This document shows positions 53,827 to 62,949 of a DNA stretch of 64,000 nt, one piece after another. The stretch spans positions 265,576-329,575 of the forward strand of contig NZ_BMIL01000005.1 of NCBI RefSeq assembly GCF_014642175.1, in the 5' to 3' direction. The notes below the pieces were generated by a model. The model did no database searches and was not told the DNA's origin. It saw nothing but the letters and a program-made list of their open reading frames with translations. Numbering within the stretch: position 1 is the first letter of the stretch; the number at the start of each line of letters is the position of its first letter. The position numbers and the translations under genes were made by a program. Source of the stretch: Pedobacter quisquiliarum (GTDB lineage Bacteria > Bacteroidota > Bacteroidia > Sphingobacteriales > Sphingobacteriaceae).

Positions 53827-54768
53827 ATGCAGAATAGAATCACGGAACTTTTTGGCATCGAATACCCCATCATCCAGGCGGGCATGATCTGGTGCAGTGG
53901 CTGGAAACTTGCTGCTGCGGTGTCCAATGCAGGTGGACTTGGCATCATCGGCGCAGGGTCCATGTACCCTGAAGTTTTCCGCACACATGTACAGCGCTGC
54001 AAGGCGAACACCAGTAAGCCTTTCGCCGTCAACGTACCTTTGCTCTATCCTGACGTAAAAGAAATTTTCGACATCATTGTCGAAGAAGGCGTAAGGATCG
54101 TTTTCACCTCCGCGGGAAATCCGGCAACATGGACCCCCTTTTTAAAGGAACATGGCATCACGGTCGTGCATGTTATTGCCAATACCAAATTCGCACTAAA
54201 GGCGCAAGCAGCAGGCGTTGACGCCATCGTTGCAGAAGGATTTGAGGCCGGTGGCCATAACGGTCGCGAGGAAACCACCACACTTTGCCTGGTGCCCATG
54301 ATTGCGGAAGCCGTATCTATTCCGGTTATTGCTGCCGGCGGCATTGCCAGCGGGAAAGCAATGCTGGCGGCCTTTGCACTCGGTGCAGAAGCGGTACAGG
54401 TTGGCTCTGCATTTGCCGTTGCCGCAGAATCTTCAGCACACCCGAACTTCAAACAGCAGATTACGCAGGCTGCGGAAGGGGATACCGCATTGCGGATGAA
54501 GAAACTGGTACCCGTGCGACTGCTCAAAAATGCTTTCTCAGACGCGGTCGCCACCGCAGAAGCCGAAGGTGCCACGCCCGAAGAACTCCTGACACTGCTG
54601 GGCCGTGCCCGCGCAAAAGCAGGCATGTTTGAAGGTGACCTGGAAGCGGGTGAACTCGAGATCGGGCAGGTGGCCGCCATGATCAATGAAATCAAACCTG
54701 CCGCCGAAATCCTGCAAAACATATGGAGTGAATTTACAACAGCAAAAACTCAGTTGATGAACTTGTAG
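53827..54768 (+). CDS. Nitronate monooxygenase-like flavin oxidoreductase
   Basis: A 313-residue FMN-dependent TIM-barrel enzyme of the NPD/nitronate monooxygenase family. It has PIIQAGMIWCSG at the N-terminus, SNAGGLGIIGAG near residue 38, GFEAGGHNGREETTTL near 140 (with the family His), then PVIAAGGIASGKAMLAAFALGAEAVQVGS, which binds the FMN phosphate. Such enzymes oxidise alkyl nitronates; many members have other, unknown substrates. The start is ATG 53827; an in-frame ATG at 53779 lies inside the previous gene. Confidence 0.88.
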   Translation: MQNRITELFGIEYPIIQAGMIWCSGWKLAAAVSNAGGLGIIGAGSMYPEVFRTHVQRCKANTSKPFAVNVPLLYPDVKEIFDIIVEEGVRIVFTSAGNPATWTPFLKEHGITVVHVIANTKFALKAQAAGVDAIVAEGFEAGGHNGREETTTLCLVPMIAEAVSIPVIAAGGIASGKAMLAAFALGAEAVQVGSAFAVAAESSAHPNFKQQITQAAEGDTALRMKKLVPVRLLKNAFSDAVATAEAEGATPEELLTLLGRARAKAGMFEGDLEAGELEIGQVAAMINEIKPAAEILQNIWSEFTTAKTQLMNL

Positions 54769-54853
54769 TATTTAACATAAGTACAAACAGATCTCTCAGC
54801 TTAGCCTTTAGCAAACAAGGCATAAACAACAATACAGACGCAAATATTGACGA

Positions 54854-55129
54854 ATGAAAAAACATATAGACATCAGAATAACAGGCAAAGTACAAGGGGT
54901 ATCTTTCCGTGCAACAACCAAATACGTAGCCGATCAAATGGGGGTACGTGGCTTTGTGCGTAATGAAAAAGATGGTTCCCTCTTTATTGAAGCAGAAGCC
55001 GATGACGTCACCCTCGAAGTTTTCCTGGAGTGGTGTCATGAAGGTTCGGACCGGTCCAGAGTTGAAAACGTGGAGGTCACACCTGCAGAGCTGAAAGGTT
55101 ATCAGAACTTTGAAATCGTAAAGAAATAA
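54854..55129 (+). CDS. acyP: Acylphosphatase
   Basis: A 91-residue protein with the complete acylphosphatase signature: GKVQGVSFRATTKYVADQM with the phosphate-binding Arg at residue 19, and GFVRNEKDGSLFIEAE with the catalytic Asn. It hydrolyses acyl phosphates such as acetyl or carbamoyl phosphate; the physiological role is usually unclear. It ends 1 bp before the flippase start codon and is likely in the same operon. Confidence 0.93.
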   Translation: MKKHIDIRITGKVQGVSFRATTKYVADQMGVRGFVRNEKDGSLFIEAEADDVTLEVFLEWCHEGSDRSRVENVEVTPAELKGYQNFEIVKK

Positions 55130-55130
55130 G

Positions 55131-56636
55131 ATGTCTGTCATAAAGAAATTCCTTGGAGACACCGCCATATACGGGTTCAGCACCATCCTGTCCAGGCTCT
55201 TCAATTTTATCCTTACACCAATTTTCACCTCGAAGTTCGCGCCTTCGGTGTATGGAATTTTCACCAAAATGTACAGCTATGTCTCCATCGTCAATGCGGT
55301 ACTCGCCTTTGGAATGGAAACCACGTACTTCCGGTACCTGAACAAACACGAAGATCGCAAGCAGGAAGTGTACAACAACGCCTTTCTCACCATCCTTATG
55401 GTGGCCAGTTTGTTCCTCGCCACGGGATTGTACTGGGCGGAAGACATTGCCAGAATGATGCTTAATGCGGACATCAGCGAACTTAAGGACCACACCAGGT
55501 ATGTGCAGATCTGTGTTTGGCTGTCGTTTTTCGATGCCGTCGCGGTGATCCCTTTCTCTAAACTCCGTGCAGATGGCCGGCCTATCAAATACAGCATCAT
55601 CAAGTTCGTAAATATTGGAACCTTTATATCCACCAACCTCATCTTTCTTTTCGTAATCCCGGCCATCATTTCCAACGGCGGCATCGGTGCCGAATGGCTG
55701 CATAGCTGGTATCGTCCACAATGGGTAGGTTATGTCTTCATTGCCAACCTGCTGGCGAGTTTGGCCGCCCTGCTGCTGCTCTTACCGGAAATTTTGCAGG
55801 TGCAGCTACGGATCAACCGCGAGATTCTTGTGAAGATGTTTTCTTACAGCTGGCCGATTCTGGTTGCCAACCTTTCCTTTATCGTCAACGAAAATCTGGA
55901 TAAGATCATGCTGGGCCATTATCTGCCTGAAGCTATTGCCGATCGCGACACCGGCATCTATGGTGCCGTGGCCAAAATCGCCATCTTCCTGAGCATATTC
56001 ATTCAGGCTTTCCGCCTTGGAGCAGAACCTTTCTTCTTCAGTCACGCCAAACAGGAAAATGCCCGGCAAACCTATGCCATCATCTTACAGTACTTCGTTA
56101 TTGCACTAGCCATCATCTTTGTCGGACTCGTTGCCAACATTGAAATCCTGAAGCACTTCATCCGCGGGAAAAACGAACAGGAGCAACTGCTTTACTGGTC
56201 CGGTTTACCCGCCGTGCCATTGCTGCTCTTTGGCTACATGTGCCTTGGCATATACATGAACCTCTCCATCTGGTACCGCCTCTCAGACCAGACCCGGTAT
56301 GGATTGTACATCTCAGCGGCCGGCGCTATCCTGACCATCATTTTAAATATTGTACTGATACCAAGGTTCAGCTATATGGGTTCGGCTTTTGTCTCCATGC
56401 TTGCCTATTCGGTGATGATGGTGACGTCCTATGTGCTGGGGCAGAAGCACTACCCAATTCCTTACAAACTCAGCAGAATCCTTGCTTATCTCCTGGCATC
56501 CTGCGTGCTTGTTGTCCTGTCCTTTTACATTTTTAACCGCAACATCTACATCGGAAATGCCTTGCTTTTGGCCTTTCTTGCAGCCACCCTTTATTTCGAG
56601 AAGGATCAGCTTAAACTAATATTATCTAAAAAATAA
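55131..56636 (+). CDS. Polysaccharide-biosynthesis flippase (MOP superfamily, copy 3)
   Basis: A 501-residue polytopic protein with about 14 hydrophobic segments. It begins [20 protein letters not shown] and has a large polar connection around residues 210-225. It belongs to the same superfamily as the Wzx proteins at 1966 and 21598 but lies in the dut/gatA neighbourhood, which I recall as conserved in Bacteroidota. It may therefore have a general envelope role, such as LPS or lipid II precursor translocation, rather than belonging to the capsule locus. Confidence 0.82.
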   Translation: MSVIKKFLGDTAIYGFSTILSRLFNFILTPIFTSKFAPSVYGIFTKMYSYVSIVNAVLAFGMETTYFRYLNKHEDRKQEVYNNAFLTILMVASLFLATGLYWAEDIARMMLNADISELKDHTRYVQICVWLSFFDAVAVIPFSKLRADGRPIKYSIIKFVNIGTFISTNLIFLFVIPAIISNGGIGAEWLHSWYRPQWVGYVFIANLLASLAALLLLLPEILQVQLRINREILVKMFSYSWPILVANLSFIVNENLDKIMLGHYLPEAIADRDTGIYGAVAKIAIFLSIFIQAFRLGAEPFFFSHAKQENARQTYAIILQYFVIALAIIFVGLVANIEILKHFIRGKNEQEQLLYWSGLPAVPLLLFGYMCLGIYMNLSIWYRLSDQTRYGLYISAAGAILTIILNIVLIPRFSYMGSAFVSMLAYSVMMVTSYVLGQKHYPIPYKLSRILAYLLASCVLVVLSFYIFNRNIYIGNALLLAFLAATLYFEKDQLKLILSKK

Positions 56637-56653
56637 CCACAAATTTTACCAGA

Positions 56654-57085
56654 ATGCAGATTAACATCATCAACAAATCCGGCCACGCCTTACCTCAATA
56701 CGAAACTGCCCATGCTGCGGGAATGGACCTCCGTGCACACACGGATACGCAAATCGTGATCAAACCCATGCAGCGTGTATTGGTCCCTACAGGCTTATTT
56801 ATCGAATTGCCAGTAGGATACGAAGCGCAGATTCGCCCAAGAAGTGGCCTGGCTTATAAACATGGCATCAGCATTGTTAACGCTCCCGGTACCATCGATG
56901 CGGATTATCGCGGAGAGCTTAAAGTGTTGCTGATTAATCTTTCAGACACCGATTTCGTCATAAACAATGCAGACCGTATTGCACAGATGGTAATTGCAAA
57001 ACATGAAACCGTGAGCTGGACACCTGTAGAAACGTTAAATGAAACGGCCAGAGGTGAAGGTGGCTACGGTCATACCGGAAAATAA
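56654..57085 (+). CDS. dut: dUTP diphosphatase
   Basis: A 143-residue trimeric dUTPase that hydrolyses dUTP to dUMP and PPi, keeping uracil out of DNA and feeding dTMP synthesis. All five motifs are visible: [27 protein letters not shown] with the catalytic Asp, DRIAQMVI, and the C-terminal [11 protein letters not shown] arm that closes over the substrate. Length is standard. Confidence 0.96.
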   Translation: MQINIINKSGHALPQYETAHAAGMDLRAHTDTQIVIKPMQRVLVPTGLFIELPVGYEAQIRPRSGLAYKHGISIVNAPGTIDADYRGELKVLLINLSDTDFVINNADRIAQMVIAKHETVSWTPVETLNETARGEGGYGHTGK

Positions 57086-57095
57086 ATACAAATCA

Positions 57096-57890
57096 ATGAA
57101 GGGTACTTTCGTAAAAGCAATGGTTATGCTTAGCCTGGTTTCAGTGGCTATGGCATGTAAGAGTAAGAAGGCGGTTGTTGCCACAACACCCGTGGTGAAA
57201 GCAGCGCCGATCGTGTCGGATAAGAAGGAAGCGAACGTAAAACTCTTAAGAAGCAAAAACATCAACTTCAATACACTTTCCATGAAAGGCAAGGCGAACC
57301 TCCGCCTGCCGGGGAATGAGAATACTGTTACCGTAAACGTACGGATGCAGCGCGACCAGAAGATCTGGATGAGCATCACCGCACTGCTCGGTATCGAGGT
57401 GGCCCGCGCGGTCATCACACCCGATAGCATCATGGTGCTTAATAAACTGCAGAATACCTACGTACGCCAGCCTTTCAGTTACATCTACCGCTACACCAGC
57501 AGGCAGGTAACCTTTAAAATGCTGCAGGACGTGCTTACCGGTAACACCATCAACACGCTGTTTAACCCCACAAGTATACTCGAGCAAAATGAACAGGGTT
57601 TATGGAACCTGAAGGGAAACGAAGGCACACTAGGCTTTAACCTTAACTTCAATGCGCTGCAAAAACCGGGACAGCTGAACCTGAATGACAGCAAAGCGGC
57701 GCAGGCACTGAAGGTAAACTACGGGCACTACCAAAAAGTGAATGAGTTTATGATGCCTGCCCAAATCGCAATCAATTCTATGTCTGGCAATAAGCGCGTC
57801 GACATCGATTTTGACTTTTCGAAAATAGAAAGTAATGTTCAGGTTGATTTTCCGTTTAAAGTTCCGAAGAGCTACGAGTTAATAAACTAA
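57096..57890 (+). CDS. DUF4292 lipoprotein
   Basis: A 264-residue protein with a lipoprotein signal (VAMAC, Cys near residue 21). The mature part is rich in beta strands (NINFNTLSMKGKANLRLPGN, VNVRMQRDQKIWMSITALLGIEVARA) like LolA/LppM-type half-barrels, as expected for DUF4292. Family members are usually encoded beside dut and the EnvC-like gene in Bacteroidota, and may bind lipids or assist envelope assembly; this is inference. ATG 57096 is chosen because the open frame from 57039 overlaps dut and would place the signal peptide internally. Confidence 0.82.
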   Translation: MKGTFVKAMVMLSLVSVAMACKSKKAVVATTPVVKAAPIVSDKKEANVKLLRSKNINFNTLSMKGKANLRLPGNENTVTVNVRMQRDQKIWMSITALLGIEVARAVITPDSIMVLNKLQNTYVRQPFSYIYRYTSRQVTFKMLQDVLTGNTINTLFNPTSILEQNEQGLWNLKGNEGTLGFNLNFNALQKPGQLNLNDSKAAQALKVNYGHYQKVNEFMMPAQIAINSMSGNKRVDIDFDFSKIESNVQVDFPFKVPKSYELIN

Positions 57891-57895
57891 AATTA

Positions 57896-57903
57896 TACTT
57901 TTG
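57896..57903 (+). promoter_or_regulatory. Possible -7 box next to the EnvC-like gene start
   Basis: TACTTTTG fits TAnnTTTG but lies only 5 nt before the ATG at 57909, implying an almost leaderless transcript if functional. Confidence 0.3.
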
Positions 57904-57908
57904 ATTGA

Positions 57909-59171
57909 ATGAAGTTCTACAAACTAATACTGTTCCTTTTCCTGCTGACTTTTGGTACGACTGCTTTTGCACAGAGTAGTGCGCAGTTAAAGCGAAAAAA
58001 GGAAGCCCTGCAACGCGAGATCAACTTACTACAGAAGAATCTAACCAAAACCGCGAGTAGCAAAAAGCTTACAGAGAGTGAAATCAGAGCACTGAATACC
58101 AAGATTAACCTGATGCAGGATAAAATTGGTGTGATCAACTCGGAGATACGGAACCTCGACGGTCAGATTCATGAAAATACCAATGCGGTATTATCCCTAA
58201 AAGAACAGCTTGCACAACTAAAGAAAGAATACGCAGCCATGATCCGCTTTGCGCAGCGCAATCAGAACGCCTACGATAAAATGATGTTCATCTTCGCCGC
58301 CAAAGATTTCAACCAGGCTTACAAACGCGTAAAGTATCTGCAACAGTTCAGCCAATACCGGAAGAAACAAGCCGACTACATTAACGGCACGCAAAAGAAC
58401 CTCAGCTATAAGATTGTGGTGCTCGACAAGAGTCTTAAAGAAAAGAGCAACTTGCTTAAAGAGCAGGAATCTGAGAAAGAGAAGCTGGGCAAGAACAAAT
58501 CAGAACAATCCAAAGTCTTAAACAAATACAGTCAGCAGGAGCGCAAGTACTCCAGAGACATCGCTGCGCGCAAGAAGCAGCAGGCAAAGATTGACCGTGA
58601 CATCCGTAATGCGATTCAGCGGGAGATTGCCTTAGCGAAACGCAGGGCTGAAGAAGCGGCACGTGCTGCGGCGGCTAAAGCCAGGGCGGAGAACAAAGCG
58701 GCGCCGGAAGCACCTACGGCAGCGGCAAAAACCAACTCAGGATACCTGAACGCAACGCCAGAAGCTGCGAAGCTATCCGCGGCATTCATAAACAACCGCG
58801 GTTCACTGCCATGGCCGGTAGCATCGGGTTCAATCACAGAACGTTTCGGGCGCCACAAAGTGGACCAGGCGAACATAGATCAGAATGGTGTTAAGATCGC
58901 TACAGCAGCCGGTGCAGCAGTTCGTGCAGTATTTAATGGAAAAGTTACAACAGTTAACACCTCAATGGGTAAATATTACGTACTTATAAAACATGGGGAG
59001 TATTTTACCGTTTATCAGAACCTTGCAAGTGTAAGTGTGTCTGTAGGTCAGGAAGTTAGCACGAAGCAAACAATTGGTGTGGTTTCCGGCTCAGACGGTG
59101 TACCCGAGATCGACTTCCAGATTTGGAGGGGCGCTTCGCCTCAGAATCCTGAAGCCTGGATTTCGAAATAG
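57909..59171 (+). CDS. EnvC-like murein hydrolase activator (degenerate M23)
   Basis: A 420-residue exported protein with a signal peptide (residues 1-21, ending AFAQ), a long coiled coil (about 25-250, Lys/Glu/Gln-rich heptads), an Ala-rich linker (about 245-275) and a C-terminal LytM-like domain (about 300-420). In that domain the zinc ligands are gone: the HxxxD site reads NGVKIA, the YxHL site reads YQNL, and the HxH site reads EIDFQIW. This matches EnvC-type proteins, which activate cell-wall amidases at division instead of cutting peptidoglycan. It follows the DUF4292 gene by 18 bp. Confidence 0.85.
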   Translation: MKFYKLILFLFLLTFGTTAFAQSSAQLKRKKEALQREINLLQKNLTKTASSKKLTESEIRALNTKINLMQDKIGVINSEIRNLDGQIHENTNAVLSLKEQLAQLKKEYAAMIRFAQRNQNAYDKMMFIFAAKDFNQAYKRVKYLQQFSQYRKKQADYINGTQKNLSYKIVVLDKSLKEKSNLLKEQESEKEKLGKNKSEQSKVLNKYSQQERKYSRDIAARKKQQAKIDRDIRNAIQREIALAKRRAEEAARAAAAKARAENKAAPEAPTAAAKTNSGYLNATPEAAKLSAAFINNRGSLPWPVASGSITERFGRHKVDQANIDQNGVKIATAAGAAVRAVFNGKVTTVNTSMGKYYVLIKHGEYFTVYQNLASVSVSVGQEVSTKQTIGVVSGSDGVPEIDFQIWRGASPQNPEAWISK

Positions 59172-59190
59172 AATTAAAATTTAAATACGT

Positions 59191-59198
59191 TATATTTG
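59191..59198 (+). promoter_or_regulatory. -7 box before tatA
   Basis: TATATTTG, an exact TAnnTTTG match, ends 49 bp upstream of the ATG at 59248. No -33 match at standard spacing. Confidence 0.5.
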
Positions 59199-59247
59199 CA
59201 ATAGCTAATTAACAAGAAATTATAACGATACATATAAAGTCAACACA

Positions 59248-59643
59248 ATGTATACAGGAACATTAGTAGAATTCTTAAATATGGGCGGCGGTGAGATCAT
59301 GCTTATCCTGGTTGCTGTCTTGCTACTCTTTGGGGGTAAAAAACTTCCGGAGCTTGCCCGTGGATTGGGTAAAGGTATCCGCGACTTCAAAGACGCATCT
59401 GAAGGGGTTAAGCGCGAAATTCACAGAAATATCAATGCAGTAGACATTGTTGACGATGTAAAGAGTACCTTTAATGATACCCTAAGCACCACAAACAGCT
59501 ACGGTTCAACAACAACTAACGCAGATACGACAACCGATACCAATATAGAATCACCTGTTGAAAGCTCAGAACATGTTTCTGAAACCAACTCCAGAGTTGC
59601 TGGAACAACAGAACCAACTGAATTAGAAAAAAACAATATTTAA
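59248..59643 (+). CDS. tatA: Sec-independent translocase subunit TatA/B-type (long paralogue)
   Basis: A 131-residue protein. It has an N-terminal hydrophobic helix with the Tat hinge ([27 protein letters not shown], residues 16-42), an amphipathic helix, then a long Ser/Thr/Asn/Glu-rich polar tail from about residue 70. The FGGKKLPEL pattern is that of TatA/TatE. The extended tail makes it longer than a usual TatA and closer to TatB in length, so it might act as a TatB-like partner. No tatC is in the window. It is followed 10 bp later by a second, short tatA. Confidence 0.88.
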   Translation: MYTGTLVEFLNMGGGEIMLILVAVLLLFGGKKLPELARGLGKGIRDFKDASEGVKREIHRNINAVDIVDDVKSTFNDTLSTTNSYGSTTTNADTTTDTNIESPVESSEHVSETNSRVAGTTEPTELEKNNI

Positions 59644-59653
59644 CTTAACGATT

Positions 59654-59863
59654 ATGTTAAACACAACCTTATTAGCTGCTCTTGGTGGCACTGAAATCGC
59701 GATTATTCTTGTGATTGTATTACTTCTTTTTGGCGGTAAAAAAATCCCTGAATTGATGCGTGGCTTAGGAAAAGGCATGAAGGAATTTAAAGATGGTAAA
59801 GACGGTATTGATGGATCAGATAACTTAAATCATGATCACTCAAACACCAACAAACCGTTATAA
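59654..59863 (+). CDS. tatA: Sec-independent translocase subunit TatA (short paralogue)
   Basis: A 69-residue TatA with the helix-hinge-amphipathic helix plan ([28 protein letters not shown]) and a short polar tail. The core is nearly identical to that of the longer protein encoded just upstream, so the pair arose by tandem duplication. TatA oligomers form the pore through which folded proteins with twin-arginine signals cross the inner membrane. Confidence 0.9.
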   Translation: MLNTTLLAALGGTEIAIILVIVLLLFGGKKIPELMRGLGKGMKEFKDGKDGIDGSDNLNHDHSNTNKPL

Positions 59864-59889
59864 TTTTTCGCTGATCCTTATTCGCTGAT

Positions 59890-61323
59890 TTGAAGAAATA
59901 TACCGCGTTAGCAGAGATTCAGTCCCTTATCGCCCAGCAATCGCTGCGTCTAACTGACCTGCTGGAATACTATTTTCAACAAATTGAAGATCATAAACAC
60001 CTCAATGCTTTTAATGAGGTGTTTTTTTTGTCTGCAAAAAAACAGGCTGCCCTTGTTCAGGAGAAAATTGATAACCAGACCGCAGGTAGACTTGCCGGCA
60101 TGGTTATCGGTATTAAAGATAATATCTGTTATCAGGATCATCTGGTAACGGCCTCCTCCAGGATGCTCGAAAACTTTGTTGCACCGTACTCCGCAACAGT
60201 TGTAGAACGCCTGCTCGCAGAAGACGCCATCATCATCGGTCGTCTGAACTGTGATGAATTCGCCATGGGCGGCTCCAATGAAACTTCATATTTTGGTCCT
60301 GTACGTAATGCTGCAGATCCTGAACGCGTCGCCGGAGGTTCTTCGGGCGGTTCTGCTGTAGCTGTTCAGGCGGATATGTGTCTGGCTACTTTGGGTACAG
60401 ATACCGGCGGCTCCGTCCGCCAACCTGCAGCATTTTGCGGTTGTATCGGCTTAAAACCTACTTACGGCCGAATTTCCAGGTTTGGTGTTATCGCTTACGC
60501 TTCTTCCTTTGATCAGGTCGGTACCATCACCTCATCTATTGATGATGCAGCATTGCTTTTAGAAGTGCTTGCAGGTCCCGATGAAAAAGACAGCACCGTT
60601 TCAGATGCTGCGGTGCCAGCATACAGCGAAGCGCTAAACCGCCCACAGAAACAGAAGATTGCGGTACTGCAGGAAACACTGGACAGCAAAGCGCTGGATC
60701 CGGAAATCCGTACAGCCATTCTTAATGGCATAGAAACGCTGAAAGCAGATGGCCATGAAGTTGAATATGTGTCCTTCGATTTGCTGGACTATCTGGTGCC
60801 GGCTTATTACGTGCTTACAGCTGCAGAAGCTTCTTCTAATCTTTCCCGCTACGATGGGGTGCATTATGGCTACCGGAATAAGGAAGCTAAAGACCTGAAT
60901 CAACTATACAAGCTGAGCAGGGCAGAAGGTTTTGGCCCGGAAGTGAAACGCCGCATTATGCTCGGTACCTTCATTCTTAGTGCAGGCTACTATGATGCGT
61001 ACTATCAGAAAGCACAGAAAGTACGACGACTGATCCGGGATAAAATAGAAAACTTGCTGTCGCAATACGATGCGATCCTGCTGCCTGTTACGCCTACACC
61101 TGCATTCAAAATCGGGGCACATATCAAAGATCCGCTGGTGATGTATATGGAAGATATTTTTACCGTACTCGCCTCATTATCTGGTGTTCCCGCAATATCT
61201 TTGCCCCTGGGCAATAATGAAGCCGGTCTCCCGTTAAGTGTGCAGGTGCTTGCCGGTCATTTCAATGAAAGTGCCTTATTAAATTTATCAAATCGTTTTT
61301 TAAATAGCCTATCGGTAAAATAG
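59890..61323 (+). CDS. gatA: Aspartyl/glutamyl-tRNA amidotransferase subunit A
   Basis: A 477-residue amidase-signature enzyme that, with GatB and GatC, amidates misacylated Glu-tRNA(Gln) or Asp-tRNA(Asn). The Ser-cisSer-Lys triad is visible: Lys in VIGIKDNICY near residue 77, and the two Ser in AGGSSGGSAVAVQ and LGTDTGGSVRQPAAFCG (about residues 150-182). Start: no ATG lies near the N-terminus; the frame begins at TTG 59890, giving MKKYTALAEIQ, which fits the family start, so a TTG start codon is inferred. gatB and gatC are not adjacent. Confidence 0.93.
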   Translation: MKKYTALAEIQSLIAQQSLRLTDLLEYYFQQIEDHKHLNAFNEVFFLSAKKQAALVQEKIDNQTAGRLAGMVIGIKDNICYQDHLVTASSRMLENFVAPYSATVVERLLAEDAIIIGRLNCDEFAMGGSNETSYFGPVRNAADPERVAGGSSGGSAVAVQADMCLATLGTDTGGSVRQPAAFCGCIGLKPTYGRISRFGVIAYASSFDQVGTITSSIDDAALLLEVLAGPDEKDSTVSDAAVPAYSEALNRPQKQKIAVLQETLDSKALDPEIRTAILNGIETLKADGHEVEYVSFDLLDYLVPAYYVLTAAEASSNLSRYDGVHYGYRNKEAKDLNQLYKLSRAEGFGPEVKRRIMLGTFILSAGYYDAYYQKAQKVRRLIRDKIENLLSQYDAILLPVTPTPAFKIGAHIKDPLVMYMEDIFTVLASLSGVPAISLPLGNNEAGLPLSVQVLAGHFNESALLNLSNRFLNSLSVK

Positions 61324-61359
61324 AAAGCCTTAAATCCTGCGTGATGCAGCTTGATGCCT

Positions 61360-62691
61360 ATGAAACTAACCTTACGTTTTAATACCGTACTACTCCTGAT
61401 GACGACTGCCTTCTCGGGGTTTGCACAGCAAAAAAATGCTAAATTAGATTCCATACCTGCTTCGCCTTTTGTATTTCCGAATACTTTTGAAACGGACACC
61501 ACAGCAGTACCCCTCGTAGATGAGCAGCTGGCCTTCTACAATTACAGCTTCACCAATAAAAAACGTCTCGACTCCATACGCAATGTGATCCCGATGGATT
61601 ACAATGAATATGTGCAGAAATACATCGACGTGTATACCGGGCGTAAAAACATGATGGGCAAGATGCTTGGCATGTCCAGCTACTACTTTCCCATCTTTGA
61701 AAAAGCATTAAAAGCCTATAATATTCCGGACGAGCTGAAATACCTGCCGATTATCGAATCGGCAATGAACCCACATGCGGTTTCAAGGGTAGGGGCTACG
61801 GGCCTCTGGCAGTTCATGTTCACCACAGCTAAAGGCTATGGATTGAACATGGATAACTTCGTTGACGAAAGGAAGGATCCGGTGCAGGCGAGTTTCGCCG
61901 CTGCGGCGTACTTCAGAGACGCATATGAAAGCCTCGGCGATTGGCTACTGGCCATTGCTGCATATAACTGCGGTGCCGGAAACGTGAACCGGGCCATTCA
62001 AAAAGCAAATTCCAGAGACTTCTGGGAAATCCGCCCATATCTCCCGCAGGAAACACGCAATTACGTTCCGGCTTTTATCGCGGCAGTTTACGTGATGAAC
62101 TATGCGAAGAGCCATCAGATCATGGCGCAGAAATCACCACTCGCGCAAAAGACCGATACCGTGCAGGTAAACCGTTTTGTATCGCTTACCGCATTGTCGG
62201 AAGCTTTAGAACTCGAAACCGATGCGCTTTTTGTACTCAACCCTTCTTACAAAAAAAAGATTGTAAATGGTACGGAGGAGTCTCCGAAGCGGATCATTAT
62301 GCCAGCGGCCCAACTGGACAACTTCGCCCGGATCTATGAGGTGTTAAACGACCTTCCGGTTGATGTGGATACGCGTGTTTACCTGGCTTCAAATGACGAT
62401 AAACGATTACGCAATAAATCCAGGCAGCAGGCTTCGAAGTCGGCAGCTAATGTTCAGCACAGCTACCATCGCGTGCAGCGAGGCCAGAACCTAAGTACCA
62501 TTGCCAACAAGTACAACGTGGAAGTGCAGGATCTGAAAGTCTGGAACAACCTTAAAGGAAGTATGGTGGTGCCTGGCCAGCGACTGATTATCTCTGCGAA
62601 AGCTGCACCAACTAAAGCAGCACCTGCAAAATCTAAAACTTACATTTCTTATAAGCCAAAAGGATCAGGGTCCGGTTCTGCAAAAATTTAA
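61360..62691 (+). CDS. mltD: Lytic murein transglycosylase with LysM domain (MltD-like)
   Basis: A 443-residue exported enzyme. It has a signal peptide (residues 1-22, ending GFAQ) and a catalytic SLT domain with the active-site Glu in YLPIIESAMNPHAVSRVGATGLWQ (near residue 128), followed by AAAYFRDAYESLGDWLLAIAAYNCGAGNV. One clear LysM peptidoglycan-binding domain lies near the C-terminus (about 365-410, YHRVQRGQNLSTIANKYNV). It cleaves glycan strands to 1,6-anhydromuropeptides. TTG 61351 and ATG 61354 are possible earlier starts, but ATG 61360 gives the best signal peptide. Confidence 0.92.
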   Translation: MKLTLRFNTVLLLMTTAFSGFAQQKNAKLDSIPASPFVFPNTFETDTTAVPLVDEQLAFYNYSFTNKKRLDSIRNVIPMDYNEYVQKYIDVYTGRKNMMGKMLGMSSYYFPIFEKALKAYNIPDELKYLPIIESAMNPHAVSRVGATGLWQFMFTTAKGYGLNMDNFVDERKDPVQASFAAAAYFRDAYESLGDWLLAIAAYNCGAGNVNRAIQKANSRDFWEIRPYLPQETRNYVPAFIAAVYVMNYAKSHQIMAQKSPLAQKTDTVQVNRFVSLTALSEALELETDALFVLNPSYKKKIVNGTEESPKRIIMPAAQLDNFARIYEVLNDLPVDVDTRVYLASNDDKRLRNKSRQQASKSAANVQHSYHRVQRGQNLSTIANKYNVEVQDLKVWNNLKGSMVVPGQRLIISAKAAPTKAAPAKSKTYISYKPKGSGSGSAKI

Positions 62692-62767
62692 TCCGGAATC
62701 TTCGGCTTACAGCTTCCCGATAAAATTGCGGAGCTGTGGGCTGCTATTGACCTTTCAGTCCAGTAGC

Positions 62768-62837
62768 AGCTAGGTACCAGCTAGGTACCAGCTTCGGTAT
62801 CAATCCGGGGTCTATGCGGCCTCTACCCGGGGTCTAT
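62768..62837. repeat. Two short direct repeats
   Basis: AGCTAGGTACC occurs twice in tandem (62768-62789, period 11), and CCGGGGTCTAT occurs at 62805 and 62827 (period 22). They lie just past mltD, ahead of the larger repeat array. Confidence 0.7.
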
Positions 62838-62852
62838 ACGGGGTTGATCCGG

Positions 62853-62878
62853 CTAAAGGGCGTACGGACGCCGTTTAG
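62853..62878 (+). terminator. Stem-loop downstream of mltD
   Basis: Two 11-nt arms (62853-62863 and 62868-62878) pair with one mismatch around a 4-nt loop. The stem is strong but no T-run follows, so it may be a processing or terminator structure. Confidence 0.4.
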
Positions 62879-62949
62879 ACACCGTTATGATGGCCCAGTA
62901 AAAGCCAAGCCATTCTGATAATACTCAGCTTTTGATCTTTTTTGTTCTG

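Noticed and set aside
54045..54722. 225-codon open frame on the - strand
   Set aside because: Antisense to the nitronate monooxygenase-like gene; Ala/Ser-rich composition typical of a shadow frame.
55077..55721. 214-codon open frame on the - strand
   Set aside because: Antisense to the flippase gene at 55131; charged, low-complexity product without family features.
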